Below, piece after piece: positions 1 to 6,084 of a stretch of 10,299 nt of DNA. The first letter of the stretch is position 1, and each line of letters opens with the position of its first letter. The DNA comes from JBBTXJ01 sp964636345. GTDB lineage: Bacteria > Patescibacteriota > Patescibacteriia > Magasanikbacterales > JBBTXJ01. Under the pieces are notes generated by a model that worked only from the letters and a program-made list of their open reading frames with translations, was not told where the DNA came from and made no database searches. The stretch is from NCBI GenBank assembly GCA_964636345.1, contig CAZWRL010000024.1, forward strand, positions 1 through 10,299. Direction: 5' to 3'. The translations under genes were made by a program, and so were the position numbers.

Positions 1-89
1 TCCACGCGCGGAAATACCGGCATAAGCCAGTCGTCATCGCCGAAGAATCTGTCCAAGTCAGAGAACGGTTTCCATGGAATGAGTGACAT
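1..89 (-). CDS. Small heat-shock protein (Hsp20 family), N-terminal fragment
   Basis: This is the first 29 codons of a gene that continues beyond the left edge. It reads MSLIPWKPFSDLDRFF followed by an acidic stretch and then WLMPVFPRV. This N-terminal pattern, a short tryptophan/phenylalanine-rich leader with 'DLDRFF' before the alpha-crystallin domain, is typical of bacterial Hsp20 holdase chaperones, which bind unfolding proteins in the cytoplasm. The alpha-crystallin domain itself lies outside the window, so the call rests on the leader only. The start is well supported: a perfect Shine-Dalgarno AAAGGAGGT (98-106) lies 8 bases before the ATG, and a sigma70-like promoter sits further upstream. 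No CIRCE (HrcA) operator is visible. An unrelated protein with a similar leader is possible but less likely. Confidence 0.7.
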   Translation of the reverse strand, partial: MSLIPWKPFSDLDRFFGDDDWLMPVFPRV

Positions 90-139
90 AATTTTATACC
101 TCCTTTCTTAATTTTTATAATCATCGACCTTTTGATTTT

Positions 140-169
140 ATTTTATCAAAAACGTATTTTTTCAGTCAA
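140..169 (-). promoter_or_regulatory. Sigma70-type promoter of the hsp20 gene
   Basis: On the minus strand, -35 TTGACT (164-169) is separated by 18 bp from -10 TAAAAT (140-145). Each hexamer differs from consensus at one position. The predicted start is near 133, giving a leader of about 44 nt that contains the AAAGGAGGT ribosome binding site at 98-106. No heat-shock-specific operator was recognised. Confidence 0.6.
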
Positions 170-192
170 GATATTAGAACGGCAAAGAGCGA

Positions 193-379
193 GGACGGCT
201 TGGCAGGGGGAGTTTGAGGGGGAGTGCCGAGCCGTCCGAGCGAATCCTGCCGCCCGCGCGTCAGCGCGGAGCCGAGCAGAACATTTTGCTTTTCCTTAAT
301 TGAATTTTTTCGGGGGGCGCGCAGAATAAAAAATGTAAAGCAAAATGTTCTGCGAGGCAGGCCGCCTCCTTGCGGCGGC
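193..379. repeat. GC-rich multi-hairpin element with 17-bp inverted arms
   Basis: This non-coding stretch holds a chain of base-paired elements. Stem A is 193-204 with 226-237 (12 bp, one G.T). Stem B is CCGCGC 254-259 with 264-269 and a GTCA loop. Stem C is the perfect 17-bp inverted repeat GCAGAACATTTTGCTTT 276-292 with 337-353. Stem D is GCCGCC 361-366 with 374-379. CCTGCC (246-251) can also pair with GGCAGG (356-361), enclosing B and C in a three-way junction. The loop of stem A consists exactly of two direct copies of AGGGGGAGT separated by TTG. Open frames cross the element on both strands and share the peptide RTFCF, but only because the inverted arms encode it twice. It could be a structured RNA, a palindromic repeat or MITE-like element, or a 3' regulatory structure. 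No transposase is nearby. Confidence 0.55.
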
Positions 380-473
380 TGGCGGCGGGTCAACGGAGAT
401 TTCGTCTTTCGGATTTGTGTATCAGATTTGGCAGAATAATTTCAAAAGTTTGCGAAGGTTTTAATTCGGGAGC

Positions 474-512
474 AAACCAAAATTATCCCTTATAAGGGGA
501 TAATTTTGGTTT
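474..512 (-). terminator. Hairpin at the 3' end of greA, likely terminator
   Basis: A perfect 16-bp inverted repeat, AAACCAAAATTATCCC (474-489) with its complement at 497-512, encloses a 7-nt loop. The right arm overlaps the TAA stop codon of greA (511-513), so the stop lies in the stem of the transcript. In the greA direction the stem is A/U-rich with a descending UUUUGGUUU end but no long separate U-tract. A terminator or a 3'-end-stabilising hairpin is the likely role. Confidence 0.55.
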
Positions 513-1026
513 AGGTTGTGTCAATTCTAACCACGTTGTACGTTATTTCTCCCTTGAGGAGTTTTATGGTGATAGTATCGCCCACGTGACGTCCTATGAG
601 CGCGGCGCCGATGGGGGAGTTGTGTGAAATGATGCCGCGCGCCGGACTAGTTTCCGCAGACCCGAGTATTTGAAACGTTTTTTGCTTGTCGCCATCAGCG
701 ACGGTTACCGTATGGCCAATTTCCACGGTATCAGTTTGTTTTTGCGGCGCTATAATGACGGCGTGATTCAATTGATTTTCCAATGTATCAATGCCATGAT
801 TAATACCACGGAGACGCCCCTTAGCCGCCTGATACTCCGCGTTTTCTGAAAAATCGCCCAGTTGGGCAAGACGGCTTACTTCCGTAGCCGCTTCAGGGCG
901 AACTGCCTTCAGCCGAGCGAGTTTTTTTTGAAGCTCCACAAATTTCGCTGTGGTTACCAGCGGATCGGCTTTAATTCGGCTGGATACTTCTGATTTTCGG
1001 TTGAGTGTACGCATAAAGAGCATCAT
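511..1026 (-). CDS. greA: Transcript cleavage factor GreA/GreB-like
   Basis: The product is 171 residues. GreA enters the RNA polymerase secondary channel and stimulates cleavage of backtracked RNA. The N-terminal coiled coil spans roughly residues 25-90 and carries the conserved tip GDFSENAEYQAAKGR, with acidic residues D58 and E61 matching the catalytic pair of GreA (D41 and E44 in E. coli). The C-terminal FKBP-like domain (about 93-171) contains the typical 'ISHNSPIGAALIGRHVGD' segment. The protein has about 17 extra N-terminal residues compared with E. coli GreA (158 aa). The reading frame stays open further upstream to 1242, but that part runs across the csp promoter and start. I chose the ATG at 1026 because AAAGGA (1038-1043) lies 11 bases upstream; ATGs at 1023 and 1014 are alternatives. 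The gene diverges from csp and ends in a hairpin. Confidence 0.88.
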   Translation of the reverse strand: MMLFMRTLNRKSEVSSRIKADPLVTTAKFVELQKKLARLKAVRPEAATEVSRLAQLGDFSENAEYQAAKGRLRGINHGIDTLENQLNHAVIIAPQKQTDTVEIGHTVTVADGDKQKTFQILGSAETSPARGIISHNSPIGAALIGRHVGDTITIKLLKGEITYNVVRIDTT

Positions 1027-1057
1027 AGCACTTTTTTTCCTTTCGGCAACCTGCCCA

Positions 1058-1086
1058 TTGACGTCATTTGCGCTCTGTGCTATACT
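1058..1086 (+). promoter_or_regulatory. Sigma70-type promoter of csp
   Basis: -35 TTGACG (1058-1063), 17-bp spacer, extended -10 TGC-TATACT (hexamer 1081-1086). The predicted start near 1093 gives a leader of about 60 nt with no recognisable Shine-Dalgarno. The leader can form a small hairpin CGAG-TTT-CTCG (1121-1131), and CGCTA-TAAG-TAGCG (1090-1103) straddles the start site. On the opposite strand, TATAGC (1079-1084) overlaps this -10 and could serve greA, but its -35 (TTCCCG, 1102-1107) is poor. Confidence 0.7.
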
Positions 1087-1153
1087 GTGCGCTATAAGTA
1101 GCGGGAAGCGTAAAATAGGTCGAGTTTCTCGGTAGAAATAAACACACAACACT

Positions 1154-1351
1154 ATGGATGGTACAATCAAAACCCTTACGGACAGAGGATTTGGATTCAT
1201 CGCTCGCGAAGGCGAAACAAAGGATCTTTTCTTCCACTCCAAAGATTTGAAGGGTGTTACCTATGAGGAATTGAAGACGGGCGACAGAGTCACTTTCGAG
1301 ATCGTTGAAAGCGAAAAAGGTCCGGCTGCCGTCAATGTAACACGCGAATAA
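1154..1351 (+). CDS. Cold-shock domain protein (CspA family)
   Basis: The product is 65 residues, a complete single cold-shock (OB-fold) domain. It binds single-stranded RNA and DNA and acts as an RNA chaperone in the cytoplasm. RNP1 is visible as RGFGFI (residues 11-16) and RNP2 as DLFFH (about 24-28), followed by 'LKTGDRVTFEI' and the C-terminal 'GPAAVNVTRE' typical of the family. The usual 'KWFN' before RNP1 is replaced by 'KTLTDRGFGFI', a variant form. The ATG at 1154 is the only sensible start, although no Shine-Dalgarno is visible in the preceding A/C-rich leader. The gene has its own promoter and intrinsic terminator, so it is a single-gene unit divergent from greA. Confidence 0.92.
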   Translation: MDGTIKTLTDRGFGFIAREGETKDLFFHSKDLKGVTYEELKTGDRVTFEIVESEKGPAAVNVTRE

Positions 1352-1364
1352 CTTTCACTAAAAC

Positions 1365-1396
1365 AAAAAGCCGTCTCCTTGTGGGGCGGTTTTTTG
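1365..1396 (+). terminator. Rho-independent terminator of csp
   Basis: A 13-bp stem, 1365-1377 with 1383-1395, includes three G.U wobbles and has a 5-nt loop. The A-run on the left arm pairs into the T-run (1390-1395) on the right. It begins 13 bases after the csp stop codon. Confidence 0.8.
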
Positions 1397-1419
1397 TTTC
1401 TCAGATGAGTGTGTTTTTT

Positions 1420-1450
1420 AAAAAAAGACCGACCGGTTATCCAGTCGGTC
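1420..1450 (-). terminator. Rho-independent terminator of the collagen-like gene
   Basis: On the minus strand the perfect stem GACCGAC/GTCGGTC (1444-1450 with 1427-1433) has a 10-nt loop and is followed directly by seven T (1426-1420). It lies about 20 bases beyond the stop codon of the collagen-like gene, facing the csp terminator in the convergent intergenic space. Confidence 0.8.
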
Positions 1451-1468
1451 GGCACATGTTGTTATAAT

Positions 1469-3178
1469 CTAGAGCCGCTTGCCGCAGAGACATCTCCGCG
1501 GATTGGCGTTTGTCGACAGATTCGCATCCTCATCTGCGAAACTGGATGCGACCGCTTCTTCGAATGCGTTCCACATCAGGAGCAGTCGGCTCGTAGTGCC
1601 GCCACTCGCGGAGGTCTGGTCTCCTGTCTGGAATGCCGTTATCTCCTCGCAGAGATTGACGGAATCTCCCGGCAACGCGACTCGCGCGAGCGGGTTTAGG
1701 CGTAATGATCCTGCGCTCGGATCAACACTTTCAAAGTGGTAGCGCGTGTCCACGTCGCAGTTGAGCGCGAGTGCGCACGCCGGATCCAAACAGTCGGCAA
1801 GTCCATCGACGTCGTCGTTGTCCACACCATCGTCGCACGTTCCCGGCGTGTTCGCCACATCTTCTCCCACCGTTTCAACTTCGGTGAAGAAGTTGGGATC
1901 GGCGAGACAGATGACGGCGAGATCTGGCTCTTTTGCCAGGAATAGTCCCACCTGCAGGCACTCGTCCAGACACTGCACCCATGTCTGGGGTGTGTCGAGG
2001 ACGAGTTTTCTCGCGCAGTACATGAGGCGGCCGTTGAACGCGAGACCGTCAGAACCTTCCGGACAGACGGCGACGAGGTTTTGCCCGGGATCGCCCTGCG
2101 GACCTTGCGCACCGTTGGCTCCGTTTACACCGTTCTGCCCCGGCGCTCCATCCTCACCGTTGGTGCCGTTCTGGCCGGCCACACCAGGCTCGCCCTGCGG
2201 ACCTTGCGCACCGGCGATGCCTTGCGGTCCTTCCGGACCCATTGGTCCGACGGCTCCATTTGCACCAGGCACACCCGGAAGTCCATCCCGTCCGTCACGG
2301 CCGTTAAGCCCGTCACGGCCAGGAGATCCAGGTAGGCCATCACGTCCATCTTGACCAGGTTCCCCTTGGTCTCCGGCGACACCCGCGACACCGGGCACGC
2401 CTTGTGCTCCGGCAGGACCTTGCTCACCCATAGGACCCTCTGGTCCGGGTTCGCCTTCTGGTCCTTCCGGACCCATCGGGCCAGCCGCACCGTCAGCGCC
2501 AGGGTCTCCTTGATCACCTGGGAGCCCCTGTTCGCCTGGGTCACCTTGCGGTCCCCTCTCTCCCTGCTCGCCGGGAAGACCATCTACACCGGCGATGCCT
2601 TGTGGTCCCGCAGGGCCTGCTGGTCCCATGGCTCCGTCAGCGCCCCGGGCTCCTGCCACGCCTTGTGCGCCCTGGGCTCCAGCAAGACCCGGAAGTCCAT
2701 CACGACCATCGAGTCCTGGCGCTCCATCCTGGCCATCGAGTCCCGGTTCACCCGGCGGACCGATGGGACCTTGCGATCCCGTAAGGCCCATAGGACCACG
2801 TTCACCTCTCTCGCCGTCCTCTCCGTTTTGCACCGTGTAGCTCGTCTGTCCACACGTGATCCGGACGCCCTCGGGAACAATCTCCTGCGAACACGGGATT
2901 CCGTCTCTTCCGTCTCGGCCAGAAGGCCCCATGGCTCCACTGGCGCCCGCGGCGCCGTGAACTCCTGGCACACCGGACACACCTTGCAGGCCATCGGCTC
3001 CTGCTCGGCCGGCCCTGCCTTCCGGACCCCGCTCTCCACGGATGCCCGGTGCTCCTTGCTCGCCGGGGGATCCGGCTTCACCCCGCTGTCCTTGTTCACC
3101 TCCTGATCCAGGATTTTCTCCTGGTCTTGTGGCAGGGCACCCTGCCAAGAGAACAAACACCAAACTGCTGTAGCGCAT
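1469..3178 (-). CDS. Collagen-like (Gly-X-Y repeat) surface lipoprotein
   Basis: The product is 569 residues. A short lipoprotein signal (MRYSSLVFVLLAGC) ends in a perfect LAGC lipobox with the lipidated cysteine at position 14, so the protein is probably anchored outside the cytoplasmic membrane. Two Gly-X-Y blocks follow: 23 triplets (27-95) and 83 uninterrupted triplets (119-367). A 23-residue linker with cysteines C96 and C109 separates them. Such repeats form collagen triple helices; the second would be a long rod. The C-terminal 200 residues are globular-looking and cysteine-rich, and include CDDGVDNDDVDG followed by a further two-cysteine segment, resembling the calcium-binding-like 'DGxDNDxDG' motif of many exported bacterial proteins. 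The Shine-Dalgarno AAAGGAGGT (3184-3192) fixes the start. The gene is visibly more GC-rich than its neighbours. Role inferred: adhesion or surface fibre; partner unknown. Confidence 0.9.
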   Translation of the reverse strand: MRYSSLVFVLLAGCPATRPGENPGSGGEQGQRGEAGSPGEQGAPGIRGERGPEGRAGRAGADGLQGVSGVPGVHGAAGASGAMGPSGRDGRDGIPCSQEIVPEGVRITCGQTSYTVQNGEDGERGERGPMGLTGSQGPIGPPGEPGLDGQDGAPGLDGRDGLPGLAGAQGAQGVAGARGADGAMGPAGPAGPQGIAGVDGLPGEQGERGPQGDPGEQGLPGDQGDPGADGAAGPMGPEGPEGEPGPEGPMGEQGPAGAQGVPGVAGVAGDQGEPGQDGRDGLPGSPGRDGLNGRDGRDGLPGVPGANGAVGPMGPEGPQGIAGAQGPQGEPGVAGQNGTNGEDGAPGQNGVNGANGAQGPQGDPGQNLVAVCPEGSDGLAFNGRLMYCARKLVLDTPQTWVQCLDECLQVGLFLAKEPDLAVICLADPNFFTEVETVGEDVANTPGTCDDGVDNDDVDGLADCLDPACALALNCDVDTRYHFESVDPSAGSLRLNPLARVALPGDSVNLCEEITAFQTGDQTSASGGTTSRLLLMWNAFEEAVASSFADEDANLSTNANPRRCLCGKRL

Positions 3179-3199
3179 CGCGCACCTCCTTTGTGCTGT

Positions 3200-3228
3200 A
3201 CACTAGTTTATTTTTGCAGTCTTGTCAA
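3200..3228 (-). promoter_or_regulatory. Promoter of the collagen-like gene
   Basis: On the minus strand, a consensus -35 TTGACA (3223-3228) is followed by a 17-bp spacer and a weak -10 TAGTGT (3200-3205). It lies in the 61-bp gap after the stop of the upstream serine hydrolase gene. With no terminator visible in that gap, read-through from the hydrolase gene is also possible. Confidence 0.5.
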
Positions 3229-3239
3229 TAGGGGGTCAT

Positions 3240-4283
3240 CTAGTTTTCTTTTGGTGATAGTTTTGGTAGGTGGCCAACCTCCTCGTAAACCGTCTTTCCG
3301 ATCTCCTGAATGGTTTGCGCCAACGTATCAAATTGTGCCCCCTTCGTCATGATACAGAGGAGATACGGGTTTTCCGGATGATAAACGATGCCGCAGTCGT
3401 GGAGCTCTCTTTGTGCCGGATTCAGCTGTGCGAGTGTGAGCTCGCCGAATTTATGCGCTACTTTTACGTCAGCCGGAACCGTCGCCGCTAATCCTTCTTT
3501 GAAGGTGGTTTCAGTCAGAAGGTTCAAAGCGCGTTCTGACATGGCGCGACTCAAGAGAGTGCTATTGTAGAGTACGCGAAAAAAATAGGCGTAATTCTTT
3601 ACCGTAAGGAAGTTTACTTTTTCAGGTGTGGGAAGCGGCGGCGTATCTAATCCCAGTTCAGCGTACACCTCGCCAATCTTTTCGGCACCCAAATTACTGA
3701 CCAACGGGTAAAGCGTATTATTGTCCGAATAGACAATCATTCGGCGGATTAATTCGTCAACGCGGTAGCGTGTGCCGTTTGTTAAGCGTTCCGACGCAGG
3801 GTACTGTTGACCGATGTTGTAATCTTTCGGGTCATTATAAAGTAGTGTCTGTTCCAAGATTTTTGGTTCGGATTCCGCGGCTTTAAAGTACGCGATCATG
3901 ATAGGTACCTTGAGCATGCTGGCGGGGGCATACAGCTCCTCGCTATCGATTGTCAGCCATTTACCTCGTCCATACGCACGAAAATACACGGACACGGCCG
4001 CTACCTCGCCGGATACCTTTTTGGAATTAATTGTATCAAGAAGACGATTTTTGAGCGGGATGAATTCAAAGAATTCCTGGTTTCCGCCAACGTCGCATGC
4101 CAAAAGGGGATTAGTCAGTCCTTTGAAGCCAAGCCGGAGTGGTTCCGTGGCACACGCCGTCACACCAATACCATGGCGTACTCGCCAGCCCTTGATGGCC
4201 CATCCAGCGAGTATTCCTATCGCAAGCGCCACGCACAAGAGCGTCAGTTGAATCCTACGAGCGGTTAAAAATTTTTGTTCCAT
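3240..4283 (-). CDS. Membrane-anchored class A beta-lactamase-fold serine hydrolase
   Basis: The product is 347 residues. A single transmembrane segment (about 13-31) after a basic N-terminus would place the body outside the membrane. The three hallmark motifs of the penicillin-binding/class A beta-lactamase fold are present: SMLK (S122, K125; SxxK nucleophile), SDN (186-188) and KFG (278-280, the K-T/S-G position). The region where class A beta-lactamases carry the deacylating glutamate (ExxLN, Ambler 166) reads LDTPPLPTPEKVNFLT and has no such motif. A D,D-peptidase-like or other amidase/esterase role on cell-wall material therefore fits better than antibiotic hydrolysis; this is inference. 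Two cysteines (C44, C63) lie in the stalk. There is no Shine-Dalgarno; the promoter places the transcript start only a few bases before the ATG. Confidence 0.82.
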   Translation of the reverse strand: MEQKFLTARRIQLTLLCVALAIGILAGWAIKGWRVRHGIGVTACATEPLRLGFKGLTNPLLACDVGGNQEFFEFIPLKNRLLDTINSKKVSGEVAAVSVYFRAYGRGKWLTIDSEELYAPASMLKVPIMIAYFKAAESEPKILEQTLLYNDPKDYNIGQQYPASERLTNGTRYRVDELIRRMIVYSDNNTLYPLVSNLGAEKIGEVYAELGLDTPPLPTPEKVNFLTVKNYAYFFRVLYNSTLLSRAMSERALNLLTETTFKEGLAATVPADVKVAHKFGELTLAQLNPAQRELHDCGIVYHPENPYLLCIMTKGAQFDTLAQTIQEIGKTVYEEVGHLPKLSPKEN

Positions 4284-4294
4284 GTAGTGATGAA

Positions 4295-4323
4295 AGTATA
4301 GCGTGTGCGTTCCCCAAAATCAA
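4295..4323 (-). promoter_or_regulatory. Promoter of the serine hydrolase gene, probably leaderless
   Basis: On the minus strand, -35 TTGATT (4318-4323), 17-bp spacer, -10 TATACT (4295-4300). The expected start, about 7 bases past the -10, falls near 4288, only some 5 bases before the ATG at 4283. Confidence 0.6.
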
Positions 4324-4334
4324 CGAGGGGGAAA

Positions 4335-4371
4335 CAAAAAACCGTCCCGATTGAATCGGGACGGTTTTTTG
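4335..4371 (-). terminator. Strong symmetric terminator after the Gly-rich paralogue
   Basis: Two 18-base arms (4335-4352 and 4354-4371) form a perfect inverted repeat around one central base. The core is ACCGTCCCGAT with A6 and T6 flanks, so it can act in either direction. It lies about 12 bases beyond the stop of the gene ending at 4384 and just upstream of the serine hydrolase promoter, insulating the two. Confidence 0.92.
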
Positions 4372-4383
4372 TTTTATTGGTGA

Positions 4384-5998
4384 TTAGAATCCCCCTGGCC
4401 CACTAAAGCCGCCCGGGCCGCCGCCAAATTGACCACCACCACCCTCATCACCACCCTGCTGCTGGCGCGGGCGTGACTGAATCTGCTTCTGCATGTCGCC
4501 ACCAAAGAAGTCATCAAAGAGACCTTTTTGTTCTTGGCCACTTGCCGTGCCGATGAGTTCATCGCACTGACCCAAGATATCATTGGCACCTTCAAATGCG
4601 TCAACAAGCGCATCCAGATCAACGGGTTTTGCAGCTGCCGCAGTTTTTACCGCGGTAACAGCTGTCGTGCCAGCGGCAAGACATCCGTTTATTTCCGTTA
4701 CATCCTTCTTTTGGCGCTTGAGCTGGGAGACACCCCTCTTAAGACCTGCTAAATGCTGGTTGAGTCCTTTCAGCATTTGACCGGTATTGCGCACCGCGTC
4801 AATGGTCTGAATAACATCTTCCAGTTCTTGTCGTTTTTCTTCCGCTCCATCACCAGCTTCCATCATACTTTGCATCTGTTCAAAGTCACCGGAACTGACG
4901 GCGGCAATCATCTGATCAAACATCGCTTTTAATTCATTATAGATTGCTTGGCCTTTTGCCACCTGTTCCGAGAGATCAACTTTGCTCTTGCTTGCATTGG
5001 CTAGCGCGCGTTTCCACATCTTATCCATCATGCCAAACCCTTGCTTGATTTGCTTGACGATTTTTGGAGCTTGCGCCGCAAATTCCAGTTGCATGAAGAT
5101 ATCCTGCATATCTTCCATCATGCCAGAGAGTTCTTCTTGTGCCGCCTGTGCTTCATCACAGGTTGTGGCATCTTTCACTGCCTGGAGCGCCACCTTCATT
5201 TTTGCAACCAGCTCTTTTGCAGCCGCAGGTGCAGTCGCCTTTTGACGTTCAATCTTAGCGATTTTTGCCTCAAGTTCTTTAACGGGACGAGCCATCTGTC
5301 CCACACCTTTCTGCATTTGTTTCAGACACTGCTTATTCTGTTCCTCTTCTTGCTTTTTCTGACGTTCTTCATTCATTTCACCACCTTGACCCTGTCCACC
5401 AAATTCTCCGCCTTGTTGACCACCCTTAAANNNNNNNNNNNNNNNNNNNNNNNNNNNNNNNNNNNNNNNNNNNNNNNNNNNNNNNNNNNNNNNNNNNNNN
5501 NNNNNNNNNNNNNNNNNNNNNNNNNNNNNNATCTCCTCTAAATTGGCCACCCTGTCCACCAAATTCTCCGCCTTGTTGACCACCCTTAAAATCTCCTCTA
5601 AATTGGCCACCCTGTCCACCAAATTCTCCGCCTTGTTGACCACCCCTAAAATCTCCTCCAAATTGGCCACCCTGTCCACCAAATTCTCCGCCTTGTTGAC
5701 CACCCCTAAAATCTCCTCCAAATTGGCCGCCATGTTCACCACCAAATTGTCCACCTGGTGGCATACCCGGTTGACCACCTGGTGGTGATCCAAATTGACC
5801 ACCTGGTGGCTGGCTTCCACCAAAACTACCACCACCGCCAAAATCACCCGGCGGCGGCAACGTCCCCCCCTGTTGCGGCGCGGTTTGCGCGGATCTTACC
5901 CCACGCGCTCCCGCGTCTGGCGCGACTATTGCCGCGCCAACATACGCAACACCGTAGAGGCCCATAAAAAACGAAAGCAGTGCCCCTAAAAAATTCAT
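4384..5998 (-). CDS. Anchored Gly-rich repeat protein with helical Cys-paired domain (paralogue A)
   Basis: One gene is split only by the assembly gap at 5431-5530. The start MNFLGALLSFFMGLYGVAYVGA is a membrane anchor or signal segment nearly matching that of the gene at 6085-7503. A Pro/Gly/Gln/Phe-rich region follows, including tandem 20-residue repeats of the type GGQQGGEFGGQGG. From about 5376 downward, 330 residues are mostly charged, predicted helical sequence, ending in a Gly-rich tail (GGGPGGFSGPGGF). The helical part aligns along its length with paralogue B: one copy of the Cys-x55-Cys module, a block SKVDLSEQVAKGQ, and a second Cys pair spaced 38 residues apart. The two flanks of the gap are in different frames only because the 100-N filler is not a multiple of three; a true gap of 0 or n x 60 would join them. 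I do not recognise the family. Extracytoplasmic helical bundles stapled by disulfides are inferred. Confidence 0.75.
5391..5730 (-). repeat. 60-bp in-frame tandem repeat array encoding Gly-rich 20-mers
   Basis: Full units start at 5531, 5591 and 5651 and differ by only one or two bases. A partial unit lies at 5711-5730 and most of another lies before the gap (about 5391-5430). Each unit encodes 20 residues rich in Gly, Gln and Phe. The near-identity points to recent expansion by slippage or recombination, and the assembly breaks inside it. Confidence 0.95.
5431..5530. other. Assembly gap (100 N) inside the tandem repeat
   Basis: Exactly 100 N, the conventional filler for a gap of unknown size. 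Both edges fall on a repeat-unit boundary, so the real missing length is probably a multiple of 60 bp, possibly zero. Confidence 0.97.
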
Positions 5999-6040
5999 AG
6001 TGTTTCTCTAAGATGAATAAATTGTTAATAATCTGCTAAA

Positions 6041-6081
6041 AGTATAGCATTTTTACCGTACCTTGTGATAACTTATCCACA
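6041..6081 (-). promoter_or_regulatory. Promoter of paralogue A with upstream DnaA-box-like site
   Basis: On the minus strand an extended -10 TGC-TATACT (hexamer 6041-6046) lies 42 bases before the ATG. The -35 is weak (TTATCA or TATCAC, 6065-6071). Exactly 26 bp upstream of the -10 is TGTGGATAA (6073-6081), which on the plus strand is the perfect DnaA-box sequence TTATCCACA. It also forms an imperfect dyad with TGTGATAA at 6064-6071. No Shine-Dalgarno precedes the ATG. Confidence 0.5.
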
Positions 6082-6084
6082 GTG

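Noticed and set aside
205..317. G-quadruplex from G-tracts in the structured element
   Set aside because: Two G5 tracts are close together but the next long tract (G6) is about 90 bases away, so four suitably spaced tracts are lacking.
166..439. Overlapping short open frames on both strands (minus 166-393, plus 224-439)
   Set aside because: They share the peptide RTFCF only because the 17-bp inverted arms encode it on each strand; no ribosome binding site and low-complexity composition. Treated as a structured non-coding element.
1027..1242. Upstream extension of the greA reading frame to 1242
   Set aside because: The extra 72 residues run through the csp promoter and the csp coding start, have no family similarity, and GreA proteins do not carry such a domain.
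1479..3106. Long plus-strand frames opposite the collagen-like gene
   Set aside because: Pro/Ser/Thr-rich antisense shadows produced by the regular Gly-X-Y codon pattern; no start signals.
3240..4283. Antibiotic-resistance beta-lactamase
   Set aside because: The general fold motifs are present but the ExxLN glutamate is not visible, so a resistance call is not supported.
5391..5730. CRISPR array
   Set aside because: Repeats are contiguous 60-bp in-frame coding units without unique spacers and no cas genes are present.
5426..5847. Genuine frameshift or two separate genes in paralogue A
   Set aside because: The frame change equals the effect of a 100-base filler; the repeat phase on both sides matches a single gene.
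6064..6081. Replication origin based on DnaA-box-like sequences
   Set aside because: Only two isolated boxes about 1.5 kb apart, no box cluster, no AT-rich unwinding region and no dnaA/dnaN nearby; their promoter placement is the better explanation.
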